From assembly GCA_022763425.1 (NCBI GenBank), contig JALEGD010000001.1:882572-946571 (forward strand): a stretch of 64,000 nt of DNA, written 5' to 3'. Shown one piece after another: positions 44,541-53,655 of the stretch. The first letter of the stretch is position 1; each line of letters starts with the position of its first letter. Position numbers and translations under genes: made by a program. Source of the stretch: Pelagibacteraceae bacterium. Lineage in GTDB: Bacteria > Pseudomonadota > Alphaproteobacteria > Pelagibacterales > Pelagibacteraceae. Under the pieces are notes generated by a model. It was not told the origin of the DNA. It searched no databases and saw only the letters and a list, made by a program, of their open reading frames with translations.

Positions 44541-46882
44541 TAATATTCTCTTAAAATTTGATTAGAATTATAGCTATTGATATTTGTATCTAATTTAAAG
44601 CTTTCGTTAATAGAATTTCTTTGGTCTTTAGACAACTTTCTTCCAGTTTTTGAATTTATTTTTGCGAATTTAATCGTCTCTGGTGGTTTAAAAAAAGGAA
44701 TAAAATTATTTGGTTTTAGCTCTTTCATAATATCATAAAAAATAGGGAGCGCTGCCTTTGATCCTGTTTCTTTTTTTCCAAGAGTTGAAGGTTCATCAAA
44801 ACCTACATAAACTCCAACTAATAACTCGGGTGTAAATCCAATAAACCAAGCATCTAAATTATCATTTGTTGTACCTGTTTTACCTGCAAGCTCTAGTTTG
44901 AGTTTTTTTAATTTTTTTCCAGTTCCTCTTTCAACAACTCCTTTTAGAATATTAACCATTTGATAAGAAACATCTTCATTAAATACCCGTTCATACCTAT
45001 CTTCTACTGAAGGAGGTTTTTCATTTTCAAAACTATCGTTGCACCCTAAACAAAATAATTTTTCATTTTTATAAATAGTTTTTCCTTCTCGGTCCTGAAT
45101 TAAATCAATTAATGTTGGCTCTAATCTTTTTCCCCCATTAACAAAAGAGCCATACGCTGAAGTAATTTGTAAAAGTGTTGTTTCTCCAGATCCTAAAGAC
45201 GAAGATAAAATATTTGCCGTATTTTTATAAATACCAAGCTGCTTTGCTTTATTGTTTATTTTATTTAATCCAATGTCATTTGCTATTCTAACAGTCATTA
45301 GATTATTTGATTTTTCTATTCCATATCTAAAAAGTTGCTTTCCGTTGAAACGTCCAGAATAATTTTTAGGTTTCCATTTGTATTCATCTTTATTTTGATA
45401 AATAACAAAGGGAGCATCAAGAACTACAGAGTTTGGTTTATAATTGTTTTCTAGAGCTGCTGCGTAAACAAAAGGTTTAAATGCCGAACCAGGTTGTCTC
45501 TCGGCTTGCGTAACTCGATTAAATTGATTTAAGTTAAAATCAAAACCGCCAGATAATGCAAGAACTCTACCACTCCATGGGTTCATTACAACTACAGCTC
45601 CATTTGCTTTTGGAATTTGTTCTAACGACCATAAATTGGTTTTTTTTAATTTTTTAACATAAATAACATCACCAACATTAAAAACATCTTCCATATTTTT
45701 TGGAAAACCTTCGTGTAAATCTTGGGTTATTCTTTTTTTTGCCCATTTAGTATTTTCAAATAAAATAATTCCTTCTTTATCTGTATCAGTAAAAATTTTA
45801 GCTTTATTTTGATCGATATTTTCTACTAAGGCTAATTTAAAATCTCTTGATTTAAGTTTTTCATTTTTTTTTAGTTGGTTAAATTTTTCTCTAGTGTAGT
45901 TTTTATACAAAGGTCCAGTCCAACCGTGTCTTTTGGAATATAAAATAATATTTTTTTTTAATGCTGAGCTTGTAACTTCTTGAATTTTTTTATTTAATGA
46001 AGTTTTTACAAACAAGCCTTGTCTATAAAGTTTTTTATCTCCATACTGATCTATTAAATTTTTTCTCACTTCTTCAACAAAAAATGCAGGTGAAGTATCT
46101 ATATTTAGATCTCTCTTTTTTAATTTGATTTTATAATTTAAAGATTTTTGCAACTCTTCCTTGGATATAAAACCATTATCTTGCATACGTTTTAAAACCC
46201 AATCTTTTCTGCCCTTAACCGCATTAAAATTTCTGTATGGATTATATTTACTTGGGGCTTTAGGAAGTGATGCCAATAAACCAGCTTCAGCATTATTAAT
46301 ATCTTTAATTGATTTATCAAAGTATGTCATGCTAGCAGATGCTATTCCATAGGATCTCTCTCCTAGGTAAATCTCATTTAAGTATAATTCTAATATTCTT
46401 TTTTTTGATAATACCTTTTCAATTCTAAAAGCTAAAATTGCCTCTTTTACTTTTCTTGCAAGTGATACATCAGAGGTTAGTAAAAAATTTTTTGCAACTT
46501 GCTGAGTAATAGTAGAAGCGCCTTCTAACCTATTTCCTGAAATTATGTTTTGAACATTCTTTATTACCGCTCTTGTAATACCTATTGCATCTATACCAGG
46601 GTGTTCATAAAAATTTTTATCTTCTGCTGATAAAAATGCATTGATTACTCTCTTGGGAACTTGATCAATTTTTACAAAAGATCTTCGCTCTCTAGAAAAG
46701 TCTGCGATCACATCTCCATGAATATCATAAACTTTCGTAGATACTGGTGGCTTATAAGTTTTTAAAAAACCAAAATCTGGTAGATCATTTGAAAAATACC
46801 AAAACAGGGAAAAAATTAAAAAAAGACCTAAAAATGAAAAGATCAGAAATAAAGCAATAATCTTATTTAAGTAATTTCCCAT
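44540..46882 (-). CDS. mrcA: Penicillin-binding protein 1A
   Basis: A 780-residue bifunctional PBP. Cytoplasmic start and TM at 10-30. The GT51 glycosyltransferase has AEDKNFYEHPGID (Glu87), EGASTITQQVAKN and LYLNEIYLG. The transpeptidase has Ser466 in GSAFKPFVYAA, SNN in the EKSNNLM motif, and KTGTTND. It builds and cross-links peptidoglycan. It is upstream of prfB with a start-stop overlap. Confidence 0.95.
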   Translation of the reverse strand: MGNYLNKIIALFLIFSFLGLFLIFSLFWYFSNDLPDFGFLKTYKPPVSTKVYDIHGDVIADFSRERRSFVKIDQVPKRVINAFLSAEDKNFYEHPGIDAIGITRAVIKNVQNIISGNRLEGASTITQQVAKNFLLTSDVSLARKVKEAILAFRIEKVLSKKRILELYLNEIYLGERSYGIASASMTYFDKSIKDINNAEAGLLASLPKAPSKYNPYRNFNAVKGRKDWVLKRMQDNGFISKEELQKSLNYKIKLKKRDLNIDTSPAFFVEEVRKNLIDQYGDKKLYRQGLFVKTSLNKKIQEVTSSALKKNIILYSKRHGWTGPLYKNYTREKFNQLKKNEKLKSRDFKLALVENIDQNKAKIFTDTDKEGIILFENTKWAKKRITQDLHEGFPKNMEDVFNVGDVIYVKKLKKTNLWSLEQIPKANGAVVVMNPWSGRVLALSGGFDFNLNQFNRVTQAERQPGSAFKPFVYAAALENNYKPNSVVLDAPFVIYQNKDEYKWKPKNYSGRFNGKQLFRYGIEKSNNLMTVRIANDIGLNKINNKAKQLGIYKNTANILSSSLGSGETTLLQITSAYGSFVNGGKRLEPTLIDLIQDREGKTIYKNEKLFCLGCNDSFENEKPPSVEDRYERVFNEDVSYQMVNILKGVVERGTGKKLKKLKLELAGKTGTTNDNLDAWFIGFTPELLVGVYVGFDEPSTLGKKETGSKAALPIFYDIMKELKPNNFIPFFKPPETIKFAKINSKTGRKLSKDQRNSINESFKLDTNINSYNSNQILREY

Positions 46883-46994
46883 AAATTTTCTTTAAATAAT
46901 ATTTAAATGATATAAATATGGCAATTATTACTATGTTCAAAAATTTTATCAAAAAAACAATGCAAACAAATTTAAAATTTAAGAGAGATTTATT
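46883..46994. promoter_or_regulatory. Divergent promoter region mrcA / RNase E/G
   Basis: A 112 nt AT-rich spacer. On the plus strand AAGAGAGA at 46981-46988 is a likely ribosome-binding site for the RNase gene. Small open frames cross it on both strands but look like chance. Confidence 0.4.
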
Positions 46995-48827
46995 ATGGAT
47001 AAAAAGATTCTTATTGATGCTTCGCAAGAGAAGCAAACAAGGGTTGCGATCACAAATAACGGTAATGTTGATGGCTATGAATTTGAAAACATCAATAAAA
47101 AGCAACTAAAAGGAAATATTTACTTAGGAAAAGTAAGTCGAATAGAACCATCTTTGCAAGCAGCTTTTGTTGACTTTGGCAATGAGCGTCATGGGTTCCT
47201 AGCTTTTAACGATATTCAATCTGAATATTATCAACTACCACAGTCTGACAAGGATGCTTTGAAGCAAGAAGAGGAGGAAATTAGAGAAGAATTAAACAAA
47301 GCAACAGAAAATATTGAAGAAAACCAGATTGAAGATCAAGAAGCTTTAGATGAAAGTGCACAATCAGATGTCCAATCCAACACTAACGAAGAAAACCAAA
47401 TAGGTAATGAAATTTCGGAGGTAGAAAATAACGAAAACAACAATGCTCTAAATGAGAACCAGCTCGATAAAAAAATCGAAAAAATCAAAAGTAAAAGGAA
47501 AAAAAGATATAGAATTCAAGAAGTCATTAAACCTGGGCAAGTAATTTTAATTCAAATTGTAAAAGAAGAGAGAGGAAAAAAAGGAGCGGCCCTTACAACT
47601 TACATTTCGCTTGCGGGAAAATATATTGTTTTGATGCCAAATACTGCAAAAGGTGGCGGTATATCTAGAAAGATTTTTAACTCACAAGATAGAAGACATA
47701 TAAGAGAAATCATTAACTCACTAGAAATTCCAAAATCTATGGGTTTAATTGTAAGAACTGCTGGAGCTAAAAAAACTCAAAACGATATAAAAAATGACCT
47801 AGAAGTTTTGATAGGCATTTGGGATAAAATTAAAGATAAAACTTTAAAATCAAATGCACCAAATTTAATTCACGAAGAAGGAGATTTGATCTATAGATCT
47901 ATAAGAGATTTTTTAACCTACGACACTGAAGAAATAATTATTGATGGTGATGATGCTTATGAAAAAGCAAAAAATTATGCGGATATAATCGCAAAAGATT
48001 CTTTGCAAAAAATAAAAAAGCATAAAAATAAAATTCCACTTTTTCATTCAACAGGGATAGAAAAATATTTAAATAAAATTTATGACTCTAGAGTAACTCT
48101 TAAATCTGGGGGTTATTTAATTATCAGTCCAACAGAGGCTTTAGTTTCAGTTGATGTTAACTCAGGCAAAGCAACAAAAGAGAGGAATATTGAAAAAACT
48201 GCACTTGCTACAAACATTGAAGCTGCTGAAGAAGTAGCTAGACAAGCAAAACTAAGGGATCTTGCCGGTTTAATAGTTATCGATTTTATTGATATGGAAA
48301 ATTACTCCAACAGAAGATTAGTGGAAAGAAAAATGAAAGAATCTTTAAGATCAGATAAAGCTAGGACACAAGTTGGAAGGATAAGTAATTTTGGATTACT
48401 TGAAATGACAAGACAAAGATTGAGAGAAAGCTATATTAAATGGGAGACTGTACTATCAAAAGAGTCTTTTTGTGAAAAGATACTTAGAAAAGTAGAAGAA
48501 AAAATATTTGATATTCCAAAAGTCAAAAAAGTAGAAGTTGAATTATCACCAAAAACCATTCTTTACATGAAAGAAAATATGAATGATGAGATTGATTTTT
48601 TTGCAAAAAAATTCAAATTCAAAACCACTTTTACAAAAAACGAAAATCTTCTCTCAAGAGAATTTAAGGTAAATTTCTTAAATAATAAAAATCAAATATT
48701 GGATACATATTCAGAGATTTCAATTAAATTAGAAGAGCCTGAAGATCTAAAAGATACTAAAAAAAACAAGAAATTTAGAGGCAATAAAAAATATAAGAAT
48801 ACAAAAAAGAAAAAAACAAAAAAATAA
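46995..48827 (+). CDS. rne: RNase E/G family endoribonuclease, short form
   Basis: A 610-residue RNase E/G. An S1 domain at the start (GNIYLGKVSRIEPSLQAAFVDFGNERHGFL) carries an acidic insertion (about residues 90-160). The catalytic DNase I-like region has VSVDVNSGKATKERNIEKTALATN and GLIVIDFIDM. After MTRQRLRESYIKW the zinc-link (CPxC) of RNase E and RNase G is absent. The C-terminal part ends in a Lys-rich tail with no long scaffold region. It cuts AU-rich mRNA and rRNA precursors. Divergent from mrcA. Confidence 0.9.
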   Translation: MDKKILIDASQEKQTRVAITNNGNVDGYEFENINKKQLKGNIYLGKVSRIEPSLQAAFVDFGNERHGFLAFNDIQSEYYQLPQSDKDALKQEEEEIREELNKATENIEENQIEDQEALDESAQSDVQSNTNEENQIGNEISEVENNENNNALNENQLDKKIEKIKSKRKKRYRIQEVIKPGQVILIQIVKEERGKKGAALTTYISLAGKYIVLMPNTAKGGGISRKIFNSQDRRHIREIINSLEIPKSMGLIVRTAGAKKTQNDIKNDLEVLIGIWDKIKDKTLKSNAPNLIHEEGDLIYRSIRDFLTYDTEEIIIDGDDAYEKAKNYADIIAKDSLQKIKKHKNKIPLFHSTGIEKYLNKIYDSRVTLKSGGYLIISPTEALVSVDVNSGKATKERNIEKTALATNIEAAEEVARQAKLRDLAGLIVIDFIDMENYSNRRLVERKMKESLRSDKARTQVGRISNFGLLEMTRQRLRESYIKWETVLSKESFCEKILRKVEEKIFDIPKVKKVEVELSPKTILYMKENMNDEIDFFAKKFKFKTTFTKNENLLSREFKVNFLNNKNQILDTYSEISIKLEEPEDLKDTKKNKKFRGNKKYKNTKKKKTKK

Positions 48828-48833
48828 TTTTTA

Positions 48834-49607
48834 TTACTTAATTTTTCTTTTATGTGTTGTTGAGTTTTTAGCTAAGAAAGACTTTTCCATAATTCCAGAT
48901 AAATAAGATAATCTCCCAGCTTCAACTGCTAATTTCATAGCCTCTGCCATTAAAATTGGTTTGCTTGCTTTAGCTATTGCAGAATTTACTAAAACCCCAT
49001 CACAACCTAGTTCCATTGCAATACTTGCATCAGATGCACAACCAATTCCTGCATCAACTATTACTGGAACTTTAGAGCGTTTTTTAATTAGTTTGATATT
49101 ATTTTTATTTGGAATACCGTGCCCAGATCCAATTAAAGATCCAAGAGGCATCACTGCTGCTACTCCTATTTCTTCAAGCTGTTTGCAAGCAATGGGATCA
49201 TCTGAACAATAAACCATCACATCAAATTTTTCTTTTACTAAAATTTTAGCGCACTTTAATGTTTCTTCCATATTAGGGTATAAAGTTTCTTGATCTCCCA
49301 AAACCTCAAGTTTAACTAAATTCCAACCCCCGCTATCTCTTGCTAACCTTAAAACTCTTAAAGCGTCTTCAGAATTAAAACACCCTGCTGTATTTGGAAG
49401 GTATCTAATTTTTTTTGGATTGATGTAATCCATTAATAGTGGTTCTTTTTTATTTGTAATGTTAACTCTTCTTACAGCAACTGTAACCATATCAGCTCCA
49501 GAAGCTTTAATAGCTTTTGCCGTTTCAGAAAAATTTTTGTATTTTCCCGTTCCAACAATTAATCTAGATTTAAATTTGTACTTACCTACTCTAAATAAAT
49601 CTTTCAT
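48834..49607 (-). CDS. thiG: Thiazole synthase ThiG
   Basis: A 257-residue Thi[55 protein letters not shown], and a phosphate-binding [28 protein letters not shown]. It makes the thiazole phosphate of thiamine from DXP, the ThiS thiocarboxylate and dehydroglycine. It overlaps thiS (TAATG), so the two are coupled. Confidence 0.95.
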   Translation of the reverse strand: MKDLFRVGKYKFKSRLIVGTGKYKNFSETAKAIKASGADMVTVAVRRVNITNKKEPLLMDYINPKKIRYLPNTAGCFNSEDALRVLRLARDSGGWNLVKLEVLGDQETLYPNMEETLKCAKILVKEKFDVMVYCSDDPIACKQLEEIGVAAVMPLGSLIGSGHGIPNKNNIKLIKKRSKVPVIVDAGIGCASDASIAMELGCDGVLVNSAIAKASKPILMAEAMKLAVEAGRLSYLSGIMEKSFLAKNSTTHKRKIK

Positions 49608-49807
49608 TAACCACCCCCTATAAAAGTAACAACTTCAACCTTATCATTTTTTTTAAACTTAAAATCTCTATATTTTTCCTTTGGAATAACAACTTTATTT
49701 ACTTCAATGGCTACTTTTGATGATTTAATATCAATTTTCTTTAAAAGGATATTGATTGTATCTTTTTCATTGATTGAAAATTTTTTGCCATTTAAAACAA
49801 TATGCAT
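49607..49807 (-). CDS. thiS: Sulfur carrier ThiS
   Basis: A 66-residue ubiquitin-fold sulfur carrier ending VVTFIGGG. The two last glycines carry the thiocarboxylate. The pattern of hydrophobic residues (VALEVN-like [12 protein letters not shown]) agrees with ThiS. Directly upstream of thiG. Confidence 0.9.
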   Translation of the reverse strand: MHIVLNGKKFSINEKDTINILLKKIDIKSSKVAIEVNKVVIPKEKYRDFKFKKNDKVEVVTFIGGG

Positions 49808-49838
49808 TATTAAGGCTTAATATTTTTCAATTAATAAA

Positions 49839-50279
49839 ATGTCAAAAAAAATAGAAATTATTAACGGACCAAATATAAATCTTTTGGGCAAAAGAGAACC
49901 AGAGATTTACGGTAATCTTACATTGGAAGATATAAATAACCAAATTAAAGACTATGCAAAAAAACTTGAGCTAGATGTATCTTTTTTTCAGTCTAATGTA
50001 GAAGGTGAAATTGTGAACAAAATTCAAGAATGTGATAAATCAGATGGATTAATAATTAATGCTGCTGCTTTTACCCATACCTCAGTGGCAATTCATGATG
50101 CTTTAAAAAGTTTAAATATACCTAAAATAGAAGTTCACATTTCTAATATTTATAAACGAGAGGAATTTAGGCATAAATCATTAATAAGTAATGTAGTTGA
50201 TGGAATAATTTGCGGTCTTGGAATTAATAGTTATAAATTAGCGTTGCAAGGTGTGAAAAATATCATAGATGAAAATTAA
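49839..50279 (+). CDS. aroQ: 3-dehydroquinate dehydratase, type II
   Basis: A 146-residue type II dehydroquinase: INGPNINLLGKREPEIYGN (Tyr of the flap), QSNVEGEIVNKI, INAAAFTHTSVAI, and the EVHISNIYKREEFRHKS His. It makes dehydroshikimate in the aromatic pathway. The end overlaps accB by 11 nt, an arrangement often seen in proteobacteria. Confidence 0.95.
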   Translation: MSKKIEIINGPNINLLGKREPEIYGNLTLEDINNQIKDYAKKLELDVSFFQSNVEGEIVNKIQECDKSDGLIINAAAFTHTSVAIHDALKSLNIPKIEVHISNIYKREEFRHKSLISNVVDGIICGLGINSYKLALQGVKNIIDEN

Positions 50280-50682
50280 TAAAGATAAAATCAAAGAATT
50301 AGTTAAAATTTTAGATGAGCTTAATCTAACTGAATTAAGTTATTCTGATGGAAAAGAGAGTATCAAAGTAGGAAAAGGTACATTGTCAGTACCAAGTGTA
50401 GTTTCATCAAACAATTTAGCTTCTGCTCCAACAAAGTCTTCTGGAAAATTTAATGGAGTAAAAAGTCCAATGGTAGGTACAGCTTATCTTGCACCTGAGC
50501 CTGGGGCAAAACCTTTTGTTACTGTTGGATCAAAAGTAAAAAAAGGAGATACAATTCTAATTATTGAAGCAATGAAAACAATGAACCATATACCTTCAAC
50601 ACAAGATGGTATTGTGGAAGAGATTTGTGTTAATGACGGTGAGTCTGTTGAGTTTGATCAAGAATTAATCAAAATTAAATGA
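50269..50682 (+). CDS. accB: Acetyl-CoA carboxylase biotin carboxyl carrier protein
   Basis: A 137-residue BCCP. The biotinyl lysine is in EAMKTMNHI (Lys103). A flexible Ser/Ala/Pro linker (about 42-62) precedes the lipoyl-like domain. It is coupled to accC by an ATGA overlap. Confidence 0.95.
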   Translation: MKINKDKIKELVKILDELNLTELSYSDGKESIKVGKGTLSVPSVVSSNNLASAPTKSSGKFNGVKSPMVGTAYLAPEPGAKPFVTVGSKVKKGDTILIIEAMKTMNHIPSTQDGIVEEICVNDGESVEFDQELIKIK

Positions 50683-52025
50683 TAAAAAAAATACTCATCG
50701 CAAATCGCGGTGAAATTGCTGTAAGAGTAATAAGAGCTTGCAAAGAACTTGGTATTAAAAGTGTAGCTGTACATTCATCAGCAGATAAAGATGCAATGCA
50801 TGTTCAACTGGCTGATGAGAGTGTTTGTATTGGGCCACCAAGAGCAAGTGATAGTTACCTTAGTATTCCAAATTTATTATCCGCTTATGAATTAACAGGA
50901 TCTGACTCAATTCATCCTGGGTACGGTTTTTTATCTGAAAACTATGAGTTTGCTAAAATCCTAGAAGATCACAAAATTAATTTTATCGGTCCATCTTCAA
51001 GTTTAATAAAAAAAATGGGTGATAAAATTGAAGCAAAAAAAATTGCCAAAGAATTAGGTCTGCCAACAATTAAAGGTTCGGATATAGGTATTACGGACAT
51101 TAACGAAGCTAAAAAAATGGCAGAAGAAATTGGTTACCCAGTGCTAATTAAAGCCGCCGGTGGTGGCGGTGGAAAGGGTATGAAAATTGTTTATGAAAGT
51201 AAAGATTTAGAAAAAAATGTAATTGATGCAAAAAGTGAGGCTAAAAAATTTTTTAACAATGATGAAGTTTTTATTGAAAAATTCTTCCAAAATCCAAGGC
51301 ATATTGAAGTTCAAATTTTATCCGATGGAAAAAAAGTTGTTCATCTAGGTGAGAGAGATTGTACAGTTCAAAGAAGATATCAAAAACTAGTTGAGGAAAG
51401 TCCAAGTCCTGTTTTAACAACTGAGGAGAGGAACAAACTTTTAGAAAATTCTGTAAATAGTATTTCAAAACTTGGCTATAAAGGCGCAGGTACTTTAGAG
51501 TTTATTTATGAAAATGGTGAATTCTTCTTTTTAGAAATGAATACAAGACTTCAAGTTGAGCACCCAGTTTCTGAAGCTGTAACTGGTGTTGATTTAGTAA
51601 AAAGACAAATTGAAATAGCTTCAACTGGTAATTTAGATCTAGATCAATCACAAATAAGTTTTAATGGTCATGCAATTGAGTGCAGAATTAATGCAGAAAA
51701 TTATAAAAAAGATTTCCAACCTAGTGCTGGTAAAATAACATCCTGTCATATCCCTTCGGGGCCAGGAACTCGAGTAGACTCTGCAATTTATCAAGGGTAT
51801 GTTGTGCAACCATTTTATGACAGTATGATTGCAAAGTTAATTTCTCATGGAAGAGACAGGGAGTCAGCGTTGGCAAGATCTCTTCGCGCTTTAGATGAAT
51901 TTGTCATATCAGGTATTGATACTACAATTGATTTGCATCAAGAAATATTAAAACATAAAGATTTTTTAAGCTTCAATTATGACGTTAATTGGTTAGCGAA
52001 ATCAGACATCTTAAATAAAAATTAG
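50679..52025 (+). CDS. accC: Acetyl-CoA carboxylase biotin carboxylase
   Basis: A 448-residue ATP-grasp enzyme: KILIANRGEIAVRVIRACKEL, the Gly-rich loop KAAGGGGGKGMKIV, the HLGERDCTVQRRYQKLVEESP region, and EMNTRLQVEHPVSE. It carboxylates biotin on AccB. It ends in TAG, with the stop interlocked with the convergent gene in TTAG (52022-52025). Confidence 0.96.
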   Translation: MIKKILIANRGEIAVRVIRACKELGIKSVAVHSSADKDAMHVQLADESVCIGPPRASDSYLSIPNLLSAYELTGSDSIHPGYGFLSENYEFAKILEDHKINFIGPSSSLIKKMGDKIEAKKIAKELGLPTIKGSDIGITDINEAKKMAEEIGYPVLIKAAGGGGGKGMKIVYESKDLEKNVIDAKSEAKKFFNNDEVFIEKFFQNPRHIEVQILSDGKKVVHLGERDCTVQRRYQKLVEESPSPVLTTEERNKLLENSVNSISKLGYKGAGTLEFIYENGEFFFLEMNTRLQVEHPVSEAVTGVDLVKRQIEIASTGNLDLDQSQISFNGHAIECRINAENYKKDFQPSAGKITSCHIPSGPGTRVDSAIYQGYVVQPFYDSMIAKLISHGRDRESALARSLRALDEFVISGIDTTIDLHQEILKHKDFLSFNYDVNWLAKSDILNKN

Positions 52026-52405
52026 TTACAACTTTTTAATGAAATATCGTAATTTGGATGCTCTATTTCATTAATTGATGAATTTGAGGCAAACATCCAA
52101 TTATTAAATAAAAAAACCCTGTCTTTAGTTTGATTTTTAACATCTTTAATTTGCACTAAAGCAGAGGTTTCTAAAAACCCTTTCCTGGTATCAAGAACAC
52201 ACTTATTAATAAAAATTTCAAAATCTTTAATATTTTTTAAAGTTTTTAACTTAATTTTTTCAGTGGTTAATCTTGAGGTTATTTTATCAATAATTTTTAT
52301 CTCAGCATAATTATTATCATTGTTTAAAACCTTAACTAATTCATTTCCAAATGATGAAAAGCTAAAAAAAAATAAATAAATAAATATAATTATTTTGGTT
52401 GCCAT
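52022..52405 (-). CDS. DUF2155 family exported protein
   Basis: A 127-residue protein with a signal peptide (about 1-20, ending SSFGNE). The domain has AEIKIIDKITSRLTTEKI, INKCVLDTRKGFLETSALVQI, VFLFNNWMFASNSSINEIEHPNYDISLKSC, the DUF2155 pattern with a Cys pair. The function is not known. It lies just downstream of the complex I accessory subunit gene, as seen in many alphaproteobacteria, and overlaps it by 16 nt. Confidence 0.85.
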   Translation of the reverse strand: MATKIIIFIYLFFFSFSSFGNELVKVLNNDNNYAEIKIIDKITSRLTTEKIKLKTLKNIKDFEIFINKCVLDTRKGFLETSALVQIKDVKNQTKDRVFLFNNWMFASNSSINEIEHPNYDISLKSCN

Positions 52406-52743
52406 CTTTTATAGGGCAATTTTTTTTCATGCTGAGGAACATAAGCTTGATTAGTACCAGTGAGGTTTTTTTTATGTTCTTTCTGCCAATTAAAATTATT
52501 AAATTTGACCTGATCTGGTGTAGTTTTAATTATTTTATGTAGCCAAGAATGCCACTCAGGAGGTATTGATGAGGCATCAACTGTACCGTTATAAATAACC
52601 CATCTTTTTGTATCATTTTTATTTTGATAATATTTATTTCCATAATGATCTTTCCCGACCATGTTTCCATAAACCAGAGTTTGCAAGAATGTTCCAAATG
52701 TTTGTCCATTCCACCAAGAAAAAATAATTTTAAATAAATTCAT
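52390..52743 (-). CDS. NADH-quinone oxidoreductase accessory subunit (NDUFA12/B17.2 family)
   Basis: About 117 residues from ATG 52743; an in-frame GTG at 52749 is an alternative. MVGKDHYGNKYY, RWVIYNGTVDASSIPPEWHSWLH and the C-terminal Lys/Pro/Trp-rich tail match the NDUFA12 family. In Alphaproteobacteria (Paracoccus) this subunit is part of complex I; in mitochondria it is B17.2. This is good evidence for an alphaproteobacterial host. Confidence 0.9.
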   Translation of the reverse strand: MNLFKIIFSWWNGQTFGTFLQTLVYGNMVGKDHYGNKYYQNKNDTKRWVIYNGTVDASSIPPEWHSWLHKIIKTTPDQVKFNNFNWQKEHKKNLTGTNQAYVPQHEKKLPYKRWQPK

Positions 52744-52836
52744 TAACACAATTGAAAGTTGTTTTTTTTTAAATGGACTTATAACAAAGAGTCACTTAGA
52801 AAACTATTTTAATATTAACGATTCTTAAAGGAAAAT

Positions 52837-53655
52837 ATGAGTAAATTTGTAGCTGAAAGTTTTTATACGTGTCTTTTTAAAATAAGTCATAAACTGAATG
52901 AAATAAGTAACGAGTCTCTAAAAGAAATAGACAAAAGGGATGATGGAAAATTTGAAATTATTGATGTTAAATTTAATAAAAGAAAAACTAAAGCTATAGG
53001 GGATGTTAAAAATAATTCAAAACAGGCTCAAACTGAAGACCTTAAAGATTTAATTCAAAATAGTGTAAATGAAGCACCAAAAAGCTCAGGTATAGAAAAT
53101 AATTTAAACGACAAGAATTTTAATTTCAGAAGAAGAATGCCTGATAGAAGAAAGGCATATATTCAAAAAGCGACAATTGATGACAATAAAGTTTACTTGC
53201 ATATTGGAGAGTATGAAGACGGTAAGATTGGAGAAATTTTCATTGATACTAACAAAGAAGGTGAGCTTGTAAAATCAATGATGAATAATTTTGCTATAGC
53301 AATATCACTAGGGCTGCAATACGGAGTTCCTTTAGAAGAATATGTTGATGCGTTCATTGATACTAAGTTTGAACCATCTGGTAAAGTTCATGGTAATGAC
53401 CGAATACTAAGCGCAACCTCTATATTGGATTATATATTTAGGGAATTAGCAATCTCTTACTTGGGTAGAGAAGATTTGGCTCATACTCCATCAATTAAAA
53501 AAGCTGAATCCTCGGAAGCCTCAAGCCCAGAAGAAGCCAAATTTCTTGATGTACTTAAAAATGTAACAAGTAAGGGGTTTGTAAGAAATCAATATAAAGA
53601 AAAGTTAGTAGATCTTACAAATGTGAGATTAAATATTAAAAGTAAAAAAGCCTAA
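52837..53655 (+). CDS. Stand-alone TSCPD-domain protein, RNR-tail relative
   Basis: A 272-residue protein. About residues 89-215 match the C-terminal TSCPD domain of B12-dependent (class II) ribonucleotide reductases: [68 protein letters not shown] and [17 protein letters not shown]. Here there is no catalytic reductase domain. The first 88 residues are charged and linker-like. In NrdJ the domain is near the C-terminus. The likely role is as a separate regulatory or accessory piece for ribonucleotide reduction (inference). A purine-rich AAAGGAA lies before the ATG. The stop interlocks with aspS (CTAA 53652-53655). Confidence 0.78.
   Translation: MSKFVAESFYTCLFKISHKLNEISNESLKEIDKRDDGKFEIIDVKFNKRKTKAIGDVKNNSKQAQTEDLKDLIQNSVNEAPKSSGIENNLNDKNFNFRRRMPDRRKAYIQKATIDDNKVYLHIGEYEDGKIGEIFIDTNKEGELVKSMMNNFAIAISLGLQYGVPLEEYVDAFIDTKFEPSGKVHGNDRILSATSILDYIFRELAISYLGREDLAHTPSIKKAESSEASSPEEAKFLDVLKNVTSKGFVRNQYKEKLVDLTNVRLNIKSKKA

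Noticed and set aside
46863-47109. Small open frames on both strands across the mrcA-RNase spacer.
   Set aside because: They overlap each other and the start of the RNase gene, and look like AT-rich chance reading.
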